DNA from: Burkholderiaceae bacterium
GTDB lineage: Bacteria > Pseudomonadota > Gammaproteobacteria > Burkholderiales > Burkholderiaceae
Assembly: GCA_947457745.1 (NCBI GenBank)
Contig: CANGWT010000050.1
Span: forward strand, 1-10,268
Direction: 5' to 3'
DNA: 10,268 nucleotides
In this document: positions 1-5,872 of the stretch, one piece after another
Position numbering within the stretch: the stretch's first letter is position 1
How the letters are laid out: every line of letters begins with the position of its first letter
Made by a program: the position numbers and the translations under genes
The notes under the pieces: generated by a model
Told to the model about the DNA's origin: nothing
The model's database searches: none
The model's input: only the letters and a program-made list of their open reading frames with translations

Positions 1-173
1 AAGAAATTGACTTGGTAATAAAACCAAATCTTTTTACTGTCTATGAGTACTATTTATTTACATCTGTCCCGAAGGACTTGATGCTTTCACTTAGTACCCA
101 CAATTATCGGTTGACTAATTTTTAAAGAGGGCTGCGCGTTTTTTGTATTTCGTAAAACGTTGCAGCAGAGAGA
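1..173 (-). promoter_or_regulatory. rRNA operon leader (upstream of a 16S gene lying beyond base 1)
   Basis: Read on the minus strand, this stretch carries the hallmarks of a betaproteobacterial rrn leader. There is a boxA antitermination element at 130-117, then a short segment ending in GATAATTGTGGG that resembles the conserved burkholderial leader, then a UUCG-capped hairpin (GTCC-TTCG-GGAC, bases 77-66). A strong promoter lies just upstream. The 16S 5' end itself is not visible, so the operon should begin within roughly a hundred bases to the left of the window. A 16S-23S spacer also carries boxA, but the promoter and the unrelated gene upstream favour the operon leader. The call rests on remembered leader sequences, not on an alignment. 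Confidence 0.72.
117..130 (-). promoter_or_regulatory. boxA antitermination element of the rRNA leader
   Basis: The minus strand reads CCTCTTTAAAAATT, close to the E. coli rrn boxA TGCTCTTTAACA. In the RNA, boxA recruits the NusB-NusE complex so that the long untranslated rRNA transcript resists Rho. It lies about 50 bases downstream of the promoter -10, as expected for an rrn leader. Confidence 0.65.
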
Positions 174-179
174 TGAGAC

Positions 180-206
180 TTTATACCACTTTGGGGGGTC
201 CGTCAA
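180..206 (-). promoter_or_regulatory. Probable rRNA operon promoter (P1-like)
   Basis: The minus strand has TTGACG (206-201), a C-rich spacer of 15 bases, and TATAAA (185-180). The spacing is short but the hexamers are close to consensus. Upstream, roughly 207-266, the minus strand is rich in A and T tracts, as in UP elements of rRNA promoters. The start site would fall near 173, leaving about 45 bases to boxA. No second promoter was convincing. Growth-rate or ppGpp control is expected from the class but cannot be read here. Confidence 0.6.
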
Positions 207-400
207 CACCTTTCGTAGTCTTTTTCTATTAAAAAGCGATGTTTTTTCCTACTTTTCAAATAAAGCCATTAAAAACAAGGGTATGGAGATTGAAAATATT
301 TTTAACTTTTTTAAAAATATACGGGTTTTTATGGATAAGGCCCTAAATTCGGGGTAAGTGTTGAGTTTTTTTGCTTGATTTACTGGCTTTCTTTACCAGC

Positions 401-429
401 TTGCATAAACCTAGGGAAAACCCTGTAAT
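401..429 (+). promoter_or_regulatory. Promoter of the GNAT gene, with a palindrome in the spacer
   Basis: TTGCAT (401-406), a 17-base spacer and TGTAAT (424-429) make a good sigma70 promoter. Transcription would start near 436, only about 22 bases before the ATG at 458, where no Shine-Dalgarno sequence is evident. The spacer contains AGGG-AAAA-CCCT (413-424), an inverted repeat well placed for a repressor or activator. The 207-400 stretch upstream holds the A/T-rich upstream region of the rRNA promoter and nothing else I can identify. Confidence 0.5.
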
Positions 430-457
430 TAGCTCTCGTTTCTGCTAGTATGTTGCT

Positions 458-1117
458 ATGCACAATAAATTAGCGAATAGTCACTTACCCAGCAAGCCCT
501 ATGCGGCTCGCTTAGTTGTGCCTGTCCGTGAACTACATGCTGGCCATAGAGGGCACATTCTTCGGCATCTTTTGCTGCTGAATGAGGAAGATCGTCGTCT
601 TCGCTTCGGCACTCAAACCCCTGATGAGGTCATTCATCGCTATGTAGAGAATCTTGATTTCAATAGAGATACGATGTTTGGCAGCTTTGATTCCCAGCTA
701 AACCTGATTGGTATGGCTCATTTAGCGTATTTACCGAAAACTAAAGGCCAGTCATTAGCTGCAGAGTTTGGCGTATCAGTGCTAGCTAATGGCAGGGGCC
801 AGGGCATAGGTACAGCCTTATTAGCACGCGCTTCAGTGCACTCACGCAATACTCGTATCGAAACCTTATTCGTACATTGCCTGGCAAATAACGGCGCGAT
901 GATGCATCTGGCACAAAAAGCGGGGATGCTAGTTGAGTACGCCTATGGTGATGCAGATGCTTACTTGAAATTACCGCCTGCAAATTCAAGCACGATTGTT
1001 GAAGAAGCTGCCAATGAGCAGTGGGCTGACTTCGACTACGCACTTAAAGAAAACTTTAAGCGTTCAAATGATGCGTGGTCCTGGTTTCTTAGAAAGCCAG
1101 TCGTTCGCCCAACTTAA
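458..1117 (+). CDS. GNAT-family N-acetyltransferase
   Basis: A 219-residue protein with one GNAT fold. The acetyl-CoA pyrophosphate-binding motif A is seen as VSVLANGRGQGIGTALL, with R/QxxGxG at RGQGIG (residues 113-118). It is followed by motif B-like NNGAMMHLAQKAGM (144-157). The N-terminal NEEDRRLRFG (42-51) resembles the segment found in GNATs related to the acetyltransferase domain of protein lysine acetylases. The substrate cannot be inferred; small molecules or protein amino groups are both possible. The ATG at 458 follows a good promoter at 401-429 and is the only plausible start. The gene is transcribed away from the divergent rRNA promoter, and its stop codon overlaps that of the convergent cytochrome gene by four bases. 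Cytoplasmic: no signal peptide or membrane span. Confidence 0.85.
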   Translation: MHNKLANSHLPSKPYAARLVVPVRELHAGHRGHILRHLLLLNEEDRRLRFGTQTPDEVIHRYVENLDFNRDTMFGSFDSQLNLIGMAHLAYLPKTKGQSLAAEFGVSVLANGRGQGIGTALLARASVHSRNTRIETLFVHCLANNGAMMHLAQKAGMLVEYAYGDADAYLKLPPANSSTIVEEAANEQWADFDYALKENFKRSNDAWSWFLRKPVVRPT

Positions 1118-1467
1118 TTTGCGCTAGGCGCTCCGCGCAAAATCCAACTCACTAATAAAGAGATATCGGCATCGCTTAACTTTGCATTTGCCGGCATCGG
1201 CACAATGCCCCAAGATCCTGAGCCGCCTTTAATAATTTTGTTTTTTAGAAATACTGTTGCGCCAGGATCATTCGCATATTTTTTTGCAATGGATTGAAGG
1301 CCAGGGCCAACAATTTTTTTATCTAAGGCATGACATCCCAAGCAGGCGTTTTGTTTTGCAAGTGCAAATGCCTTTGTGTCATCGGCAGTTGCGCGCGCAC
1401 TCAATGAAAAGACTAGGGGGAGGGCAGCAAATAAAAAGAATTTCAAATATTGCCTCAAATAGCTCAT
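1114..1467 (-). CDS. Small periplasmic class I cytochrome c
   Basis: A monohaem electron carrier of 117 residues counted from the ATG at 1467. An in-frame GTG at 1479 would add four residues (121 in all), but the ATG leaves a more normal 26-base gap to the upstream gene. The N-terminus is a Sec signal: basic residues, a hydrophobic stretch FFLFAALPLVFSLS, and an ARA cleavage site before TADD. The haem site is CLGCH (residues 42-46), and the sixth ligand is probably the Met in GIVPMPAN (residue 91). This layout fits the cytochrome c551/c8-like group that passes electrons to oxidases or reductases. It is last in the leftward gmhA/diaA - dolP cluster. The physiological partner is unknown. Confidence 0.85.
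   Translation of the reverse strand: MSYLRQYLKFFLFAALPLVFSLSARATADDTKAFALAKQNACLGCHALDKKIVGPGLQSIAKKYANDPGATVFLKNKIIKGGSGSWGIVPMPANAKLSDADISLLVSWILRGAPSAN
1118..1141. repeat. Inverted repeat at the convergent GNAT/cytochrome ends
   Basis: TTTGCGC (1118-1124) and GCGCAAA (1135-1141) are perfect 7-base arms around a 10-base loop, starting one base after the GNAT stop and lying inside the last codons of the cytochrome gene. The stem could help end transcription from the left, but no T run follows on either strand, so it is not a classical intrinsic terminator. Confidence 0.4.
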
Positions 1468-1493
1468 CACCCATCTCACATCAAATGGTTCTA

Positions 1494-2138
1494 CTATTTT
1501 GGTGTTGAGATAGGTTGAGACTCGTCCGCCTTGCCTTGTTTTTCTAAGCGTGTTTTTTCTGCATCAGAAATAATATCAAAGTACGCATAAACATCTTTAA
1601 CACCTTCAGTATTGCTTGTTACTTTTTTAGCAATTGCCGCTTCATTCTGCGTCAGAATACCCATCAAATAAACACTACTACCTTCAGCAATAATCGTCAT
1701 CGAATTGGATGGCAGCTTGTCTGTGAAAATCATTTGGGCTTTGATTTTAGATTCAAGGTAAGAATCATTCGCACGAGCCGTAAAGGTGCTATTTGGTCCA
1801 ATAGCCAATTCATTAAAAACGGAGCGGGCGTTTTTCATAGCCTTTACATAGGCACCAGCCTGATTCTTGATGTCGGCGTTTTTAACCTCGCCCGTCAACA
1901 AAACTTTTTGATTGAATGAAGTGACATTAATATGCGCATCGTCACCATAACGCTTAGCTAATGCATTTCCAGCTTCCAGCTCTATCCCCTTATCGATTGC
2001 CTGCACAGCTGGTGCACGACGATCTGCTAAAACACTTGCGCCTGCAACAACACCGCCAACGGCCAGCACTCCACAGCCCGATAAGAATGATGAAATCAAA
2101 ATAGCAGCAAATAGTTTGGTAGTGAGTGTATTTCTCAT
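1494..2138 (-). CDS. dolP: DolP-like outer-membrane lipoprotein with two BON domains
   Basis: A 214-residue lipoprotein. Residues 1-22 are a lipoprotein signal ending in the lipobox LSGC, with C22 as the lipidated cysteine. Two BON domains follow, about residues 49-116 (INVTSFNQKVLLTGEV) and 125-192 (SSVYLMGILTQNEAAIAKKV). This matches E. coli DolP (formerly YraP), also a two-BON lipoprotein, which binds anionic phospholipid and supports outer-membrane integrity and BAM function. The C-terminal 22 residues (SDAEKTRLEKQGKADESQPI and on) are an extra charged tail. The residue after Cys is Gly, which does not signal inner-membrane retention. It lies 27 bases after the SIS gene, the same order as E. 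coli diaA-dolP, supporting orthology. Confidence 0.82.
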   Translation of the reverse strand: MRNTLTTKLFAAILISSFLSGCGVLAVGGVVAGASVLADRRAPAVQAIDKGIELEAGNALAKRYGDDAHINVTSFNQKVLLTGEVKNADIKNQAGAYVKAMKNARSVFNELAIGPNSTFTARANDSYLESKIKAQMIFTDKLPSNSMTIIAEGSSVYLMGILTQNEAAIAKKVTSNTEGVKDVYAYFDIISDAEKTRLEKQGKADESQPISTPK

Positions 2139-2165
2139 ATACGAACTTTCTAATTGGTGATGCTA

Positions 2166-2786
2166 CTAATCGAGCAATAAATGATCTACGCCATCACATA
2201 GAGAGTGGAGTAAAACTAAATGTGTTTCTTGAATGCGGGCGGTACGAGTAGAGGGCGCACATAGGTGAATGTCATCAGCTTCCAATAGACTTGCAATTTT
2301 TCCACCGTCATTGCCGGTAAGGGCAATAATTTTTATACCCATTTTTTTTGCAGCCTCGATTGCCTTCAATACATTTTTTGAATTTCCTGAAGTAGAAATA
2401 CCGATCAAGATATCGCCTTTTTTTCCAAGGCCACGCACTTGCTTGCTAAACACTTCATCGTAACTGTAGTCATTACCAACCGCGGTCAAGATGGAAGTAT
2501 CAGTTGTTAGTGCAATCGCTGCTAACTCTTGACGCTCACGCTCAAAGCGGCCCATTAATTCAGCAGAAAAATGCTGAGCATCGGCAGCAGAACCGCCATT
2601 GCCACAAGCCATCACTTTCCCGCCATCACGCAAACAGTCTGTCATGGCGACTATGCCGCGAGCGACCTGCTCAGGAAGTATTTTTTCAGCTGCTTGCTTT
2701 ACAGCAATGCTATCTAAGAAATGTTGGGATGCGCGAGCGCGCAAACGTTCGAGAGTATCTTTATCCATAATATTATTATGCGCCAT
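2166..2786 (-). CDS. gmhA: SIS-domain phosphoheptose isomerase, GmhA/DiaA type
   Basis: A 206-residue one-domain SIS protein. It has the sugar-phosphate loop GNGGSAADAQHF (62-73), the serine-rich loop STSGNS (131-136) and the ARIQE motif (183-187). GmhA converts sedoheptulose 7-phosphate to heptose 7-phosphate for LPS core synthesis; its paralogue DiaA binds DnaA instead. The position beside dolP and rsmI is that of diaA. However, the four metal/catalytic residues of GmhA (H61, E65, Q172, H180 in E. coli numbering) all appear present as H72, E76, Q186 and H194, whereas E. coli DiaA has Ser and Asn at two of them. Enzymatic activity is therefore likely, and a DnaA-related role cannot be excluded. 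The start is the ATG at 2786; a second ATG six codons in is possible. Neither has a clear ribosome site. Confidence 0.8.
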   Translation of the reverse strand: MAHNNIMDKDTLERLRARASQHFLDSIAVKQAAEKILPEQVARGIVAMTDCLRDGGKVMACGNGGSAADAQHFSAELMGRFERERQELAAIALTTDTSILTAVGNDYSYDEVFSKQVRGLGKKGDILIGISTSGNSKNVLKAIEAAKKMGIKIIALTGNDGGKIASLLEADDIHLCAPSTRTARIQETHLVLLHSLCDGVDHLLLD

Positions 2787-2875
2787 AATTAAGACAGCCT
2801 GCTTACGTTACCCGCGATTTCAAAAGCAACGTATTCTCTTGCTTATTGATACTTTTTTTGCAAAAGATTGCCCAC

Positions 2876-3781
2876 ATGGAATTAAGCTCCTTTGACTTTT
2901 TAAAACAACAGGATCTGCCAGCCGGGGCTCTATATATGATTGCCACGCCAATTGGCAATTTGGGTGACATTACCTTGCGCGGACTGCATGTACTCAATTC
3001 CGTAGACGGTATTGCCTGTGAAGATACCAGGCATAGCGCGCCCCTGCTTCAGCATTTTGGCATCCACAAGAAATGTATAGCCCTGCATGAGCACAATGAA
3101 ATTACTGGCGCGCAAACCATTATTGAGCACCTCGCTCAAAATGAACGCTGGGCGTACATCTCTGATGCCGGTACGCCTGGAGTCTCAGATCCTGGAGCAA
3201 GATTGGTGAATGCGGTACAAAAAGCCGGCTTTCGCATTATTCCCCTTCCTGGCGCAAGTGCAGTCTCCACCGCTATATCTGCTAGTGGCTCAGTCATGCT
3301 GCCATCGGAAGGGCGCTTTCAGTTTCTTGGCTTTTGGCCGAATAAAGCCAAAGAGCGTAGCGTACTCATACAAGATATTCGGAGTAACTCAAAAGCAAGT
3401 ATCTTTTTTGAATCACCACATCAAATACGCGACACACTAATAATCCTTAGCAAAGAACTCGAGCCAGAGCGGCAAGTTCTTGTTGGCAGGGAGCTCACCA
3501 AAAAATTTGAGCAGTTGGTCACGCTCACTGCTGCAGATATTCCAGAGTGGCTTGAGAAAGCTGAGAGCCTCAGGGGCGAATTCATTATTTTAGTGGCTGG
3601 CCGCCAAGAAAATGCAGACGAAGCGCCGGAACACTCTGCTCTATTGCTGTGGGCCAATGCATTAAGCCCGTACTTAGGCAGCAAAGAAATTGCTGCTGTA
3701 CTCGCTCAAGTGCTTGGGCTTAGTAAAAAAGAGGCTTACCAGGTGGCCTTGGATGCTAAAAATCAAAATGACAAGCAATAA
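2876..3781 (+). CDS. rsmI: 16S rRNA 2'-O-ribose C1402 methyltransferase RsmI
   Basis: A 301-residue tetrapyrrole-methylase-fold protein that uses S-adenosylmethionine to 2'-O-methylate C1402 in the decoding centre of 16S rRNA. Signature segments, in order: YMIATPIGNLGDITLRGL (20-37), CEDTRHSAPLL (48-58), YISDAGTPGVSDPGARLV (94-111), LPGASAVSTA (124-133) and FFESPHQI (177-184). Length is close to the E. coli enzyme (286). The reading frame could be extended to a TTG at 2846, but the ATG at 2876 places the conserved core where the family has it, so I use that. It is divergent from the SIS gene across an 89-base gap with no promoter I could assign. In many relatives yraN sits in that gap; here it does not fit. 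Confidence 0.92.
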   Translation: MELSSFDFLKQQDLPAGALYMIATPIGNLGDITLRGLHVLNSVDGIACEDTRHSAPLLQHFGIHKKCIALHEHNEITGAQTIIEHLAQNERWAYISDAGTPGVSDPGARLVNAVQKAGFRIIPLPGASAVSTAISASGSVMLPSEGRFQFLGFWPNKAKERSVLIQDIRSNSKASIFFESPHQIRDTLIILSKELEPERQVLVGRELTKKFEQLVTLTAADIPEWLEKAESLRGEFIILVAGRQENADEAPEHSALLLWANALSPYLGSKEIAAVLAQVLGLSKKEAYQVALDAKNQNDKQ

Positions 3782-3807
3782 AAAAGCCGGCTAGATGCCA
3801 GCTTTTT
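3781..3807. terminator. Bidirectional intrinsic terminator
   Basis: AAAAAGC, a mismatch, GGC, loop TAGAT, GCC, mismatch, GCTTTTT: a stem with one C/A mismatch flanked by an A run and a T run. It begins at the last base of the rsmI stop codon and also lies 16 bases beyond the stop of the leftward gene at 3823, so it serves both convergent genes. Confidence 0.8.
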
Positions 3808-3822
3808 GTATGCGCCAAAAGA

Positions 3823-4059
3823 TTATTTAGCAGCGGAAGCTTTTTCCTTAGCTTCTGCTGGTGCGCTAGCATCTTTGAAATTCAATTGCGCTACAGGCTT
3901 AATGAGTTGCTCTGCAGATGCTTCGGCATCTACTCGCTTGCCATTGTTTACGAACACCATTAATAAAAGAATGATGATGAGTGGCACAAAAAAACTGGCA
4001 AACACCATGATGATTAATTGTTTGGGTGACTTTATTAGACTGCCGTGTGCTTCGCTCAT
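3823..4059 (-). CDS. Small single-span membrane protein, anchor segment of a cytochrome c5-like protein
   Basis: A 78-residue protein with a short cytoplasmic N-terminus (SPKQLI at 11-16), one strong membrane span (about 15-37, VFASFFVPLIIILLLMVFV) and a hydrophilic, Ala/Lys-rich tail. The sequence PKQLI, the span, and the linker ending IKPVAQLNFKDA (53-64) resemble the N-terminal anchor of burkholderial cytochrome c5-like proteins, which continue into a CxxCH haem domain. Here the protein stops instead and contains no cysteine. The next feature downstream is the rsmI terminator, so no haem-domain remnant can follow. It may be a stand-alone membrane partner of a soluble cytochrome, or a decayed gene. 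Function is unknown; the resemblance is from memory of the family. Confidence 0.7.
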   Translation of the reverse strand: MSEAHGSLIKSPKQLIIMVFASFFVPLIIILLLMVFVNNGKRVDAEASAEQLIKPVAQLNFKDASAPAEAKEKASAAK

Positions 4060-4081
4060 AGGACTTTTATCGTTAGACGGG

Positions 4082-4111
4082 TTGTAAGGTTTAATTTGGC
4101 GTAATTATAAC
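4082..4111. promoter_or_regulatory. Overlapping divergent promoters for tRNA-Arg (+) and the small membrane protein (-)
   Basis: On the plus strand TTGTAA (4082-4087), 18 bases, TATAAC (4106-4111) points towards the tRNA. On the minus strand a perfect TATAAT (4109-4104) lies about 45 bases before the ATG at 4059, but its -35 region is poor. The two -10 elements share bases, so the promoters would compete. Confidence 0.45.
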
Positions 4112-4115
4112 GAGA

Positions 4116-4146
4116 CTGTATGGGATACAGACACTTACAATAGTGT
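4116..4146. repeat. Two adjacent inverted repeats in the tRNA-Arg leader
   Basis: CTGTAT-GGG-ATACAG (4116-4130) is a perfect 15-base palindrome with 6-base arms, followed directly by ACACT-TACAAT-AGTGT (4131-4146) with 5-base arms. They lie between the divergent promoter elements and the tRNA, just upstream of the minus-strand TATAAT. They could be operators or leader hairpins processed with the tRNA. Confidence 0.45.
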
Positions 4147-4166
4147 AGTTAGCGAAATTCCTACTG

Positions 4167-4242
4167 GCGCCCGTAGCTCAGTGGATAGAGTATTGGCCTC
4201 CGAAGCCAAGGGTCGCAGGTTCGATTCCTGCCGGGCGCACCA
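4167..4242 (+). tRNA. tRNA-Arg (anticodon CCG)
   Basis: A complete 76-base cloverleaf. The acceptor stem is GCGCCCG (4167-4173) with CGGGCGC (4232-4238). The anticodon stem is TTGGC/GCCAA around loop CTCCGAA, giving anticodon CCG, which reads CGG. The T stem is GCAGG/CCTGC with loop TTCGATT. The discriminator is A4239 and the CCA end is encoded (4240-4242). After it, CAAAAC and GTTTTG (within 4241-4259) form a weak AT-rich stem, not a clear terminator. Confidence 0.96.
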
Positions 4243-4323
4243 AAACAGAGGGGGTTTTGACCTATATCATGCGCAAATTCGTGAAAAGGGCTATCATTTC
4301 ACCCTAACTTATTGATTCTTATC

Positions 4324-5466
4324 ATGTCAAATCATCTAAATTCTGCACTATCCGAACCATCTATGGCCAATCCTTTGGCTCCAGATCTTCCATTGCCGCA
4401 CCGAAAAGTGATTCGCAGTTGGCTGATCCCTATGGCTCAAGGAGAAACAGTAAAAGCAATCGCCTTGCTAGTGTTGGATGCTGTTTTATGGCTTGCCTGT
4501 ATCTCTGGCACTATTTTTATTGAAAGCGTGCTGATCAAAATCGTACTCGGCTTAGTTGCTGGTTTTGTTACTGGTCGTATCTTCATCTTAGGTCATGATG
4601 CTTGCCATCAAAGCTACACACCACACCGTGAACTTAACAAAGTATTGGGTCGCATTGCGTTTTTGCCATCTCTAACCCCTTATAGCTTATGGGATGTAGG
4701 CCATAATGTAGTTCACCATGGTCAGACTAACCTCAAGGGTTTTGACTTTGTTTGGGCTCCATTGTCAAAAGCTGAATTTGATGCCCTCCCTCCATGGCGT
4801 AAAGCCTTAGAGCGTCTCTACCGCAGTGGCTGGGGCCCTGTTTTCTATTATCTGATTGAAATCTGGTGGAGACGTGAGTACTTCCCCAATGCTAAAAATA
4901 AGCCTGGTGACCGTCCAATTTTCTTGAAAGACAATTTATTGGTAACTGCTTTTGCCATCATCTGGATCGGCTGCCTCATTGCTGGTGCCTTGGCTACAGG
5001 CCAATCAATTTGGCTTGGGCTGTTTACCGGCTTTGCTATCCCTTTCCTCTTTTGGAACGGAATGATTGGTTTTGTGGTCTATGTTCACCATACTCACCCA
5101 AAAGTTTCTTGGTATGACAAGAAATCTGAGTGGTTGCGCGCCCAGCCTTTTGTATCCACCACAGTGCATTTGACCTTTAATTGGATTTGGGGCACTTTAA
5201 TGCACCACATTATGGAACATACAGCCCATCACGTGGATATGAGCGTTCCCCTATATCGCCTCCAAGAGGCCCAAGATACACTGGAAACCATCCTTCCAGA
5301 GCGTATTTTTGTCCAAAAATTCTCCTGGGCCTGGTATTTTGATACCGCTCGCAAGTGCAAGCTCTATGACTTCGAAAATAAGGCTTGGCTCGATTTTGAT
5401 GGCAATAAAACGGCTGATTCAGTCAGAGTTGTCCTAAGCCCAGCCCCAGCGGGACAAAACGGGTAA
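4324..5466 (+). CDS. Membrane fatty acid desaturase (three histidine boxes)
   Basis: A 380-residue diiron membrane desaturase. Histidine boxes: HDACH (91-95), HNVVHH (127-132) and HTAHH (299-303), with an extra HHIME just before the third. Hydrophobic spans lie near 46-90 and 203-255. The pattern fits the FA_desaturase family acting on membrane acyl chains at the cytoplasmic face with ferredoxin- or cytochrome-type electron donors; WDVGHNVVHHGQTN is like the omega-6/delta-12 group, but the double-bond position cannot be read from sequence. I chose the ATG at 4324; a TTG at 4312 and an ATG at 4363 are alternatives. None has a clear ribosome site. TATCAT at 4292-4297 could be a -10. Adjustment of membrane fluidity, for instance in the cold, is the likely role (inference). 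Confidence 0.85.
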   Translation: MSNHLNSALSEPSMANPLAPDLPLPHRKVIRSWLIPMAQGETVKAIALLVLDAVLWLACISGTIFIESVLIKIVLGLVAGFVTGRIFILGHDACHQSYTPHRELNKVLGRIAFLPSLTPYSLWDVGHNVVHHGQTNLKGFDFVWAPLSKAEFDALPPWRKALERLYRSGWGPVFYYLIEIWWRREYFPNAKNKPGDRPIFLKDNLLVTAFAIIWIGCLIAGALATGQSIWLGLFTGFAIPFLFWNGMIGFVVYVHHTHPKVSWYDKKSEWLRAQPFVSTTVHLTFNWIWGTLMHHIMEHTAHHVDMSVPLYRLQEAQDTLETILPERIFVQKFSWAWYFDTARKCKLYDFENKAWLDFDGNKTADSVRVVLSPAPAGQNG

Positions 5467-5507
5467 AATAGATCCTCTGTACATGATTTGGATTACCCGG
5501 ATTGCCC

Positions 5508-5693
5508 ATGACTACATCGACTCCAGCTGCCTCCCAAGAAACCTCTCAGAGCCTTAAATTTTGCTCCTCATGCAGTCGTGAAAAGCGTCTGGAAGGTGGC
5601 ACTTGGATTCCGACAAGCAACCGCAAGCAGCGCTGGATTTGTGCAAGCTGTTTATACAATCGCACACACCGTACCGGCTCAGCAAAAACCTAA
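5508..5693 (+). CDS. Four-cysteine zinc-ribbon-like mini protein
   Basis: A 61-residue protein with a Ser/Thr-rich N-terminus and two CxxC pairs, C19/C22 and C45/C48, 22 residues apart, in a basic context (REKRLEGG, NRKQRW). This is the layout of a small zinc ribbon that could bind nucleic acid or protein. Tryptophans at 33 and 43 may pack the fold. The ATG at 5508 is preferred to a TTG two codons earlier. It follows the desaturase stop by 41 bases and may share its transcript; a TAAAAT overlapping that stop lacks a -35. Its stop overlaps the stop of a minus-strand frame by four bases. No function is assigned. Confidence 0.7.
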   Translation: MTTSTPAASQETSQSLKFCSSCSREKRLEGGTWIPTSNRKQRWICASCLYNRTHRTGSAKT

Positions 5694-5872
5694 ATCTCCA
5701 AGTAGCGCGTTGATACAAACGCTTTTGCTTGATCCCATCCAAAATGTCTAACTTGTTCAAGCAATTGATCTAAGCAAGGCTGCACATCAATTTGCGGGTC
5801 CTGAAGTGAGGCAATCCAATTGAATGGGGTAACTGTAACGGCTCCTAATTTAAGCGCATTAACAATGAAAAC
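5690..5872 (-). pseudogene. Unrecognised coding remnant without a start codon
   Basis: A minus-strand frame of 60 codons plus a TAG stop (5692-5690). Its translation looks like real protein, for example GAVTVTPFNWIASLQDPQID and FGWDQAKAFVSTRYLEI, with a buried amphipathic stretch CLDQLLEQVRHF. No ATG, GTG or TTG lies near the N-terminus, and the frame opens only after a TGA at 5875-5873, inside the start of gcvH. It therefore reads as the C-terminal tail of a gene whose front has been replaced. Its stop overlaps the zinc-ribbon stop by four bases, the same arrangement as the genuine convergent pairs in this window. I do not recognise the family. Chance openness is possible: a frame of this length is not rare. 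Confidence 0.4.
5707..5726 (+). terminator. Possible terminator after the desaturase/mini-protein genes
   Basis: GCGTT, loop GATACA, AACGC, then TTTT: a 5-base stem followed by a short T run, 14 bases past the mini-protein stop. It lies inside the minus-strand remnant, so it may be coincidental. Confidence 0.35.

Noticed and set aside
160..357. A 65-codon plus-strand open frame in the rRNA upstream region
   Set aside because: It runs antisense through the rRNA promoter, its composition follows the A/T tracts, and no family features or ribosome site are visible.
2846..2875. Extension of rsmI to a TTG start
   Set aside because: The ten extra residues are not family-like, and the ATG at 2876 gives a normal N-terminus.
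3806..4087. A 93-codon plus-strand frame opposite the small membrane protein
   Set aside because: It is the antisense shadow of the minus-strand gene, whose translation has a clear membrane span and family-like linker.
5429..5456. TTGTCC...GGACAA stem at the end of the desaturase gene as a terminator
   Set aside because: It has a 17-base loop, lies within coding sequence and is not followed by a T run.
5820..5864. Extension of gcvH to a TTG start
   Set aside because: The extra 15 residues precede the canonical H-protein N-terminus, and with the ATG the lipoyl lysine falls at K64 as in E. coli.
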